Positions 1 to 5,068 of a stretch of DNA of 6,894 nt are shown piece by piece. Within the stretch, counting starts at the first letter, position 1. Every line of letters starts with the position of its first letter. The stretch comes from Clostridiales bacterium (GTDB taxonomy: Bacteria > Bacillota > Clostridia > Lachnospirales > Lachnospiraceae): NCBI GenBank assembly GCA_021203115.1, contig JAJQBV010000089.1, forward strand, positions 1-6,894, given 5' to 3'. The notes below the pieces were generated by a model that saw only the letters and a program-made list of their open reading frames with translations, searched no databases and had not been told where the DNA came from. The translations under genes were made by a program, and so were the position numbers.

Positions 1-10
1 AAATTCACGA

Positions 11-30
11 TTGTATTTTTTTGAGTACAA
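11..30. promoter_or_regulatory. Inverted repeat, upstream copy of a possible operator pair
   Basis: A 20-base imperfect inverted repeat has arms TTGTA and TACAA around a T-rich centre (TTGTATTT...GAGTACAA). It differs from the second copy at 69-88 by a single base (G for A at position 25), which weakens the right arm. The two copies lie 58 bp apart in the same orientation. Such a pair ahead of an operon fits a dimeric transcription factor binding site. The regulator is unknown: the sequence is not the FNR consensus (TTGAT-N4-ATCAA), and I do not match it to another named family with confidence. Confidence 0.45.
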
Positions 31-68
31 AAACCTTGAAATATATTTTGTTTTGGAGTATCCTGACA

Positions 69-88
69 TTGTATTTTTTTGAATACAA
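69..88. promoter_or_regulatory. Inverted repeat, promoter-proximal copy of a possible operator pair
   Basis: This 20-base inverted repeat has perfect 7-bp arms TTGTATT and AATACAA around the 6-base centre TTTTTG. It matches the copy at 11-30 in 19 of 20 bases. If transcription starts just after the TATAAT at 136-141, the centre of this site lies about 70 bases upstream of the start, where class I activators often bind. That start point is inferred. The poor -35 match at the promoter fits activation, but repression cannot be ruled out. Confidence 0.5.
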
Positions 89-135
89 TTTACATGTGGG
101 ATGATCGAAGAAAACATTGATTATGGCGTGAGCCC

Positions 136-141
136 TATAAT
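136..141 (+). promoter_or_regulatory. Candidate -10 element (TATAAT) for the ATPase operon
   Basis: A perfect TATAAT hexamer lies 34 bases before the atpE start codon, so a transcript beginning near 148 would have a leader of about 28 bases including the ribosome binding site. No good -35 box sits at 16-18 bp spacing (AACATT at 113-118 is a poor match). TTGATT at 117-122 looks better but would leave only 13 bp. A second, weaker promoter is possible further up: TTGAGT at 21-26 and TATTTT at 44-49 with 17 bp between. Because the leader is very A/T-rich, chance matches are likely. Confidence 0.35.
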
Positions 142-161
142 TGTTTTAAATATATATAGAT

Positions 162-166
162 AGGAG
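162..166 (+). promoter_or_regulatory. Shine-Dalgarno site of atpE
   Basis: AGGAG is followed by 9 bases and then the ATG at 176. It fixes the start of the first gene and shows that this organism uses ordinary Shine-Dalgarno initiation, which is weak or absent in most Bacteroidota. Confidence 0.8.
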
Positions 167-175
167 AGAAGTTGT

Positions 176-790
176 ATGGAAATTGCATTACAGGAGTTGA
201 TCGACAAGATCAAAAGCGACGGAGTCGGCGCAGGTGAAAAGGAAGCCGCCGCCAGAATCGAAGATGCAAATGCTTCGGCCGAGAAGATCATCACAGATGC
301 AAAAGCGGAAGAGGCCAGACTTATGGCTGAGGCGCGCGATGAGAATGATCGTCTGGTCCGGGCAAGCGAGGATGCGATCCGTCAGGCAGGGCGCAACCAG
401 CTGATTTCTTTCCGTGACAGCGTTACGAAGGAACTGGACGCTGTGATCGGAGAAGCGGTTGCGGAAAGCTATTCCAGGGAGACACTCTTAACACTGATTC
501 CGAAGGTTGTTGAAGAGTGGGCCAAGAATCCCGACACCGATGACATTGAGGTGCTGCTGGGCAGCGAGGATCTCTCTGCCATCGAGGGGAGTCTGACGGC
601 AGCGCTGAAGCAGAGACTCTGCGCCGGCGTCACGCTCAGGGCCGATGACAGTGTGGACAGCGGATTCCGTATTGCCGCAAAAGGCGGTTCCGCGTATTAT
701 GACTACTCTGCGGAAGCGGTGGCAGAGCTGCTTTCCAGGTATCTGAATCCGCGCGTCGCAGCGCTGATGAAAGAGGCGTCGAAGGCATGA
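176..790 (+). CDS. atpE: V-type ATP synthase subunit E (peripheral stalk)
   Basis: This 204-residue protein is the E subunit of the V/A-type ATPase, part of the peripheral stalk that holds the A3B3 head still against the torque of the rotor. Residues about 20-90 are rich in Ala, Glu, Lys and Arg without prolines, the usual long N-terminal stalk helix or coiled coil. Residues about 95-204 form the globular domain that binds the head, with DSGFRI (161-166), YYDYS (174-178) and LNPRV (190-194) typical of bacterial E subunits near the C-terminus. The length is normal for the family. It has no signal peptide or membrane segment, so it is cytoplasmic. The start is supported by AGGAG nine bases upstream. 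Its stop overlaps the next start (ATGA at 787-790), implying translational coupling. It is the first gene of the operon, downstream of paired inverted repeats. In V/A enzymes the symbol atpE means stalk subunit E, not the F-type c subunit. Confidence 0.93.
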   Translation: MEIALQELIDKIKSDGVGAGEKEAAARIEDANASAEKIITDAKAEEARLMAEARDENDRLVRASEDAIRQAGRNQLISFRDSVTKELDAVIGEAVAESYSRETLLTLIPKVVEEWAKNPDTDDIEVLLGSEDLSAIEGSLTAALKQRLCAGVTLRADDSVDSGFRIAAKGGSAYYDYSAEAVAELLSRYLNPRVAALMKEASKA

Positions 791-1338
791 GCCAGTATTA
801 TCTGATTGCTCAGCTTCCGGGGCTGGAGCCGTATGACGGAAAAAGCCCGCTTCCGATTACGGAGGAGGCGTTTCGGGATGCCTGTTCCAATTTCCTGGAT
901 GAAAAGGAGATGGGAATCCTGGACGGGATTTCCCTTATTCCGCCGCGGGATATCGAGCCGACAGGCTCGGATCTCGTGGATGCGTGGAATTCCGAGGAGA
1001 GGCAGCTTCGTCTCGCGCTCGCGGTTGTACGCGCCGGTCATAAGGGAAAGTCATTTTCCACAGACGGCGAGGTTATTTCAGCACCGGTGCTTCAGGTGGC
1101 CAACACGGCAGTAGATTTAGGGGATCCTCTTGCGGCTGAGGAATATCTTCAGCGCTGCCGAATGGAGACACTTGACAGGCTCAGGCCGCTCGACATGTTC
1201 TGTGAGGATGCGGTGTATTGCTACGCAATACGCTTAAAGCTTCTCACAAGGATGCGGCTGTTTGACGAGGAGCGGGGACACGAATCATATCAACACATTT
1301 ATCATTCCATTCTGAATGGAAACAGTCAGGAGAATTAA
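787..1338 (+). CDS. DUF2764-family protein of the V-type ATPase operon
   Basis: This 183-residue soluble protein begins MSQYYLIAQLPGL, the characteristic opening of the DUF2764 family, which is found in V-ATPase operons of spirochaetes, Chlamydiae and Bacteroidota, always between atpE and atpA. Its biochemical function is not established as far as I know. Residues about 63-85 (around AWNSEERQLRLALAVVRAG) and 117-175 look mainly helical. The C-terminal part, around DAVYCYAIRLKLLTRMRLFD, loosely resembles the repeated Tyr/Lys/Glu-Leu helices of V-type subunit C (AC39 family). Since the genes for C and F are missing from this position, I infer that it may be the connector between rotor and membrane ring, or otherwise an assembly partner. 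This is inference from position and a faint resemblance. It overlaps atpE by 4 bases, with a modest AAGAGG at 771-776 as ribosome site, and ends one base before the atpA start. Confidence 0.85.
   Translation: MSQYYLIAQLPGLEPYDGKSPLPITEEAFRDACSNFLDEKEMGILDGISLIPPRDIEPTGSDLVDAWNSEERQLRLALAVVRAGHKGKSFSTDGEVISAPVLQVANTAVDLGDPLAAEEYLQRCRMETLDRLRPLDMFCEDAVYCYAIRLKLLTRMRLFDEERGHESYQHIYHSILNGNSQEN
1213..1233 (+). other. Small RNA hairpin within the DUF2764 gene
   Basis: Arms GTATTGC (1215-1221) and GCAATAC (1225-1231) pair perfectly around the loop TAC. A T-G wobble and a G-C pair extend the stem to nine pairs. It lies about 105 bases before the next start codon, inside coding sequence. A second hairpin follows at 1305-1321. 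A function is not shown; both could be chance. Confidence 0.3.
1305..1321 (+). other. Small hairpin just ahead of the atpA ribosome site
   Basis: Arms TTCCATT (1305-1311) and AATGGAA (1315-1321) pair perfectly around the loop CTG, 6 bases before the AGGAG of atpA. The stem is A/T-rich and so only moderately stable. It lacks a following T-run, so it is not an intrinsic terminator. It could mark a processing or stability point that raises atpA output over the upstream genes, as the complex needs three copies of A. This is inference. Confidence 0.35.
1328..1332 (+). promoter_or_regulatory. Shine-Dalgarno site that fixes the atpA start
   Basis: AGGAG is followed by 7 bases and then ATG at 1340. 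The in-frame ATG at 1316 lies upstream of this site and inside the arm of the hairpin at 1305-1321, with no ribosome site of its own. This favours the 1340 start and removes eight extra residues (METVRRIK). Confidence 0.8.
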
Positions 1339-1339
1339 A

Positions 1340-3097
1340 ATGACGGAAACAAGAGGAAAAGTTGTAGGCATCAACGGAAATATGGTGTCGGTTGAATTCG
1401 ACGGCACAGTTTCCATGAATGAGGTCTGCTATGTAGAGGTCGAAGGCGCTCGCTTAAAGAGCGAGGTCATTCGTATTCGCGGCAATGTCGCCCAGGTACA
1501 GGTTTATGAGATGACCAAAGGGATTGCCTGCGGTGACAATGTAGAGTTTACGGGCGATTTGCTTTCCGCTGAGCTTGGACCGGGACTTCTGGGACAGGTG
1601 TACGACGGTTTGCAGAACCCGCTGCCGCTTCTCGCTGAGCAGGCAGGATGGTTTTTGGAGCGGGGCATTTATGTCGATTCGCTCAATGGAGAAAAGAAAT
1701 GGGACTTCACCCCGACCGCAAAGCCGGGTGACCGTGTAAAAGCGGGCGAATATGTGGGAACCGTGCCGGAGGGTCCGTTCACACACAAGATTTTCGTTCC
1801 GTTTTATCTGCTGGGCAGCTACACGGTGAAGTCCGTAGCGGCTGCAGGCGCGTACACGATTCATGAGACAATCGCTGTCATCACGGACGAAAAGGGCAAG
1901 GACATTGATCTGACCATGTCCTTCCGCTGGCCGGTGAAGCGTGCGGTGAACTGCTACTCGGAGCGTCTGGCGCCGACGGAGACCATGGAGACGAAGGTTC
2001 GTCTGATTGACTCCTTCTTCCCGGTTGCCAAGGGCGGCACCTACTGTATCCCGGGTCCGTTCGGAGCGGGCAAGACCGTGCTGCAGCACACCACATCCCG
2101 GTACGCGGATGTTGATATCGTTATCATTGCAGCCTGCGGTGAGCGTGCCGGTGAGGTTGTGGAAACGCTGACGGAGTTCCCGGAGCTGAAAGACCCGAGG
2201 ACCGGGCGTTCCCTGATGGAGCGTACCATTGTTATCTGTAACACATCTTCCATGCCGGTTGCCAGCCGTGAGGCGTCCGTTTACACATCGGTGACGCTGG
2301 CTGAGTATTATCGTCAGATGGGGCTGGATGTCCTGCTTCTGGCGGACTCCACTTCCCGTTGGGCACAGGCTCTTCGTGAGATGTCCGGCAGACTGGAAGA
2401 AATCCCCGGCGAGGAGGCTTTCCCGGCTTATCTGGAATCCTATATCGCAGCGTTCTATGAGCGCGCCGGCTATGTCCGTTTGCCGGACGGCTCTCATGGT
2501 TCCGTTACAATCGGCGGAACGGTATCTCCGGCCGGCGGTAACTTTGAGGAGCCGGTTACGCAGGCAACGCTGAAGGTTGTCGGCGCCTTTCACGGTCTTT
2601 CAAGAGAGCGTTCGGACGCCCGTAAATACCCGGCGATCGACCCGCTGATCTCATGGTCGAAGTACAACAGTGTTGTTGAGACAGACCAGATCGAGTATTG
2701 CCGTGATGTGTTGAACCGTGGCGTTGAGGTCAATTCCATGATGAAGGTTGTCGGTGAGGAGGGTACGAGTCTTACGGACTTTGTCACCTATCTGAAATCC
2801 GAGCTGCTCGATGCTGTTTATCTGCAGCAGAATTCATTTGACGATGTCGATGCCAACTGTATTGTGGAGCGGCAACGCTATGTGACCGCCAAGCTTGTTC
2901 GCATTCTCGGCTCGGATTATGAGTTAAAAGAGAAGGGCGAAGCACGTGCTTACTTTAACGCACTGCGTCAGAAATTCATCGACTGGAACTATACTGAGTT
3001 TAAGAGCGAAGCCTTTGCTGCGGCTGAGGCGGAGATCGACGCGCAGTATGCGTCCGGCGGCGGAGTCATAAGCAGTGAAGCAGAAAAGCTGTTGTAA
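1340..3097 (+). CDS. atpA: V-type ATP synthase catalytic subunit A
   Basis: This 585-residue protein is the nucleotide-binding catalytic subunit of the V/A-type ATPase; three copies alternate with B in the soluble head. In order: a beta-barrel N-domain (about 1-70), GPGLLGQVYDGLQNPL (80-95), the non-homologous bulge region characteristic of A (about 105-190, with PGDRVKAG and TVPEGPFTHK), the P-loop GPFGAGKT (239-246), GER (267-269) with the expected catalytic glutamate E268, the Walker B strand ending in ADSTSRWA (335-342), then a helical C-domain. The length is normal for bacterial A. Instead of the usual GERGNE the protein reads GERAGE, and after the VGAFHG stretch it has SRERSDARKYP (421-431) in place of the common SLAYRRHFP-like segment; I believe both are traits of the E-DUF2764-A-B-D-I clade. 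ATG 1340 is chosen for its AGGAG at 7 bases and for the MTETRGKVVGINGN opening, which fits homologues. It starts one base after the DUF2764 stop, so it is probably coupled. Confidence 0.96.
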   Translation: MTETRGKVVGINGNMVSVEFDGTVSMNEVCYVEVEGARLKSEVIRIRGNVAQVQVYEMTKGIACGDNVEFTGDLLSAELGPGLLGQVYDGLQNPLPLLAEQAGWFLERGIYVDSLNGEKKWDFTPTAKPGDRVKAGEYVGTVPEGPFTHKIFVPFYLLGSYTVKSVAAAGAYTIHETIAVITDEKGKDIDLTMSFRWPVKRAVNCYSERLAPTETMETKVRLIDSFFPVAKGGTYCIPGPFGAGKTVLQHTTSRYADVDIVIIAACGERAGEVVETLTEFPELKDPRTGRSLMERTIVICNTSSMPVASREASVYTSVTLAEYYRQMGLDVLLLADSTSRWAQALREMSGRLEEIPGEEAFPAYLESYIAAFYERAGYVRLPDGSHGSVTIGGTVSPAGGNFEEPVTQATLKVVGAFHGLSRERSDARKYPAIDPLISWSKYNSVVETDQIEYCRDVLNRGVEVNSMMKVVGEEGTSLTDFVTYLKSELLDAVYLQQNSFDDVDANCIVERQRYVTAKLVRILGSDYELKEKGEARAYFNALRQKFIDWNYTEFKSEAFAAAEAEIDAQYASGGGVISSEAEKLL

Positions 3098-3106
3098 GGG
3101 TGGTGA
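3096..3106 (+). promoter_or_regulatory. Ribosome binding region of atpB with two possible starts
   Basis: The stretch contains AAGG (3096-3099), 7 bases before ATG 3107, and GGTGGTGA (3099-3106), a 7-of-8 match to GGAGGTGA placed 6 bases before ATG 3113. The second pairing is the longer one, so 3113 is preferred, but both starts are usable. Confidence 0.55.
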
Positions 3107-3112
3107 ATGACA

Positions 3113-4408
3113 ATGAATAAAGTATATAACCGAATCGAATCAATCACCGGCAGCGTGATTACAGTGCGCGCCGATGGTGTAAAGTACAATGAACTGGCTG
3201 AGATTACCACTCGTTTTGGAAAGTCTCTTGCCGAGGTCAATAAGATCGACGGAGACATCGTATCCCTTCAGGTATTTGCCGGCGGACGAGGCGTTTCCAC
3301 AGGCGACGAGGTGCGTTTCCTCGGCCATGAAATGCAGGTATCCTTCACGGAGGATCTGCTCGGACGTATCTTCAACGGTTCCGGTGAGCCGATCGACAAC
3401 GGCCCGTCGCTGGCTGAGAATTTAAAACCGATCGGCGGCCCGTCCGTCAACCCGTCCAAGAGAATTCTTGCAAACCGCATGATGCGCACGAATATTCCGA
3501 TGATCGACCTCTTCAACACGCTTGTTATATCACAGAAGCTGCCGATCTTCTCGATCTCCGGCGAGCCGTACAACCAGCTGCTGGCACGGATTGCCATGCA
3601 GGCGGACGCGGATGTGATCGTCCTCGGCGGCATGGGTATCAAGTACGATGATTTCCTTTATTTCAAGGAGAGCCTCGGAAACGGCAGCGCACTGAGCAAG
3701 ACCGTCATGTTTATTCATACGGCGGCGGATCCGACCGTTGAGTGTATCAAGATTCCGGATATGGCGCTTGCGGTTGCCGAGCAGTTTGCCCTGCAGGACA
3801 AGGATGTGCTGGTGCTGCTGACCGATATGACGAACTACGCGGATTCCATGAAGGAAATCGCGATCACTCAGGAACAGGTGCCTTCCAACCGTGGTTATCC
3901 GGGCGATCTGTACTCTCAGCTTGCTTCCCGTTATGAGAAGGCGGTTGACTTTGCCGGATCCGGTTCCGTTACCATTCTGGCGGTTACTACGATGCCGGGC
4001 GACGACGTTACCCATCCCGTACCGGATAACACAGGCTATATTACAGAGGGCCAGTATTACCTTAAGGGCGGAAGAATCGAGCCGTTTGGTTCGCTGTCCC
4101 GTCTGAAACAGAACGTCAATGACAAGACGCGTAAGGATCACCGTGCGCTGATGGATGGCATGATCCGTCTGTATTCCGAGTATAAGAATACACTGGAAAA
4201 GAAGAGCATGGGATTTTTGATGACCGGCTGGGACGAGAAGCTCCTGAAATACGGAGAGATGTTCGAGGAGAAGATGATGGATCTGTCCATCAATATTCCT
4301 CTGGAACAGGCGCTCGACCTCGGCTGGGAGATCCTTGCCGCTTGCTTTGAGAGAGACGAAACAGGTATTAAGTCAGAACTCATTGAAGAATTCTGGCCCG
4401 CAAAATAA
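3113..4408 (+). CDS. atpB: V-type ATP synthase non-catalytic subunit B
   Basis: This 431-residue protein is the B subunit of the A3B3 head. It lies beside each catalytic site and supplies an arginine but does not hydrolyse ATP. The usual P-loop is replaced by [12 protein letters not shown] (S149-G150-E151-P152), as in all B subunits, so there is no GKT. GSLSR (326-330) carries the probable arginine finger R330, and KTRKDH (338-343) follows. The linker between them is two residues shorter than in Enterococcus-type B subunits and lacks the Gly-rich GxGxG stretch. [18 protein letters not shown] is the family's conserved segment before the finger, and the C-domain contains [10 protein letters not shown]. 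The start at 3113 ([10 protein letters not shown]) has the better ribosome site; ATG 3107 would add two residues. It follows atpA after 15 bases (9 to the alternative start) and belongs to the same transcript. Confidence 0.95.
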   Translation: MNKVYNRIESITGSVITVRADGVKYNELAEITTRFGKSLAEVNKIDGDIVSLQVFAGGRGVSTGDEVRFLGHEMQVSFTEDLLGRIFNGSGEPIDNGPSLAENLKPIGGPSVNPSKRILANRMMRTNIPMIDLFNTLVISQKLPIFSISGEPYNQLLARIAMQADADVIVLGGMGIKYDDFLYFKESLGNGSALSKTVMFIHTAADPTVECIKIPDMALAVAEQFALQDKDVLVLLTDMTNYADSMKEIAITQEQVPSNRGYPGDLYSQLASRYEKAVDFAGSGSVTILAVTTMPGDDVTHPVPDNTGYITEGQYYLKGGRIEPFGSLSRLKQNVNDKTRKDHRALMDGMIRLYSEYKNTLEKKSMGFLMTGWDEKLLKYGEMFEEKMMDLSINIPLEQALDLGWEILAACFERDETGIKSELIEEFWPAK

Positions 4409-4423
4409 AGGAAGGCAAGTGAG

Positions 4424-5068
4424 ATGGCAAAAATTAAGCTGACAAAAAATGAGCAAAAAGCTCAAAAAGATGCGCTTAAGATGTATCAGCGCTACCTTCC
4501 GACCTTAACGCTCAAAAAGCAGCAGCTCCAAGCCGAAATCCGCACGATTCAGGCGGATGCCATAGCCGTCCGAAAGCAGAGAGAAGCCCTTGAACAGGAA
4601 TTTAAGAAATGGATAGCCGTGTTTGGCGAGGAAGAAGCCTTCACGCCGGAACTGGTCACGGTTACAAATATCAGAAAGGAAACCGGCAATATTGCCGGTG
4701 TGACGATCCCCATCTATGAGGGCGCTGATTTTTCCCGCGGTGACTACGATTTTTATGTGACGCCGCTGTGGGTCGATCTGGCGGCGGATAAGATGGAGGA
4801 GTCCCTTTCACTGGATTTGCAGGCTTCGGTGCTGGACGAACAGGTTCGGCTGCTTCAGAAGGAGCTGCTGACAACCTCACAGCGCGTGAACCTTTTTGAG
4901 AAGGTTAAAATTCCGGAGGCAAAAGAAAATATCCGAAAGATTTCGGTGTATCTCGGAGACCAGCAGGTCAACGCGGTTGTGCGTTCGAAGATTTCCAAGA
5001 AGACAATCGATCAGCGCAATGCGACTGCGGCGCTTGCTGATATCGGAGGGGAGGTGGCTGCAGGATGA
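4424..5068 (+). CDS. atpD: V-type ATP synthase subunit D (central rotor shaft)
   Basis: This 214-residue protein is the D subunit, the rotating shaft inside A3B3, equivalent in role to F-type gamma. Two long helical stretches near the ends (about 5-65 and 125-195) would form the antiparallel coiled coil. The middle (about 75-120, with GNIAGVTIPIYEG and YDFYVTPLWVD) forms the short domain between them. TTSQRVN (150-156) matches the conserved TxQRVN signature of D subunits, followed by a basic C-terminal part (RSKISKKTIDQR, 187-198). Length is normal and it is soluble. The ATG is preceded by AAGGAAGG (4408-4415), which overlaps the atpB stop; the GAAGG part sits 8 bases from the start. The stop overlaps the atpI start as ATGA (5065-5068). 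The symbol follows V/A usage, not F-type beta. A perfect 18-bp palindrome lies within the gene at 4682-4699. Confidence 0.94.
   Translation: MAKIKLTKNEQKAQKDALKMYQRYLPTLTLKKQQLQAEIRTIQADAIAVRKQREALEQEFKKWIAVFGEEEAFTPELVTVTNIRKETGNIAGVTIPIYEGADFSRGDYDFYVTPLWVDLAADKMEESLSLDLQASVLDEQVRLLQKELLTTSQRVNLFEKVKIPEAKENIRKISVYLGDQQVNAVVRSKISKKTIDQRNATAALADIGGEVAAG
4682..4699. repeat. Perfect 18-bp palindrome inside atpD
   Basis: The bases read ACCGGCAAT followed by its exact reverse complement ATTGCCGGT. As RNA it can form a seven-pair G/C-rich stem with loop ATAT. It encodes TGNIAGV (residues 87-93) of subunit D, so codon constraints may explain it. No T-run follows, so it is not a terminator. Confidence 0.6.
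5045..5057 (+). promoter_or_regulatory. Strong Shine-Dalgarno region of atpI
   Basis: GGAGG (5045-5049) and GAGGTGG (5051-5057) lie inside the end of atpD, the second ending 7 bases before ATG 5065. This supports the overlapping start over the in-frame ATG at 5077, and gives atpI its own initiation signal besides coupling. Confidence 0.75.

Noticed and set aside
11..88. Start of a CRISPR array or terminator
   Set aside because: Only two copies, with A/T-rich palindromes and no third repeat at the next period; the T-runs lie inside the repeats and do not follow a G/C-rich stem.
151..158. TATATATA stretch as a -10 box
   Set aside because: It is too close to the Shine-Dalgarno site at 162-166; transcription from it would start within or after the ribosome site.
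1316..1342. Earlier atpA start at ATG 1316
   Set aside because: It would add METVRRIK, has no ribosome site, lies inside a hairpin arm and is upstream of the AGGAG that serves ATG 1340.
1449..1465. Inverted repeat CTCGCT/AGCGAG early in atpA
   Set aside because: Only six perfect pairs in G/C-rich coding sequence; hairpins of this size are expected by chance.
1454..2593. Long open frame on the - strand (379 codons) antisense to atpA
   Set aside because: It lies fully opposite a clearly conserved gene, gives an Arg/His/Gln-rich low-plausibility protein with no recognisable motif, and such shadow frames are common opposite G/C-third-position genes.
3530..4141. Open frame on the - strand (203 codons) antisense to atpB
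   Set aside because: Same reason: it is a shadow of atpB with no motif and no independent support.
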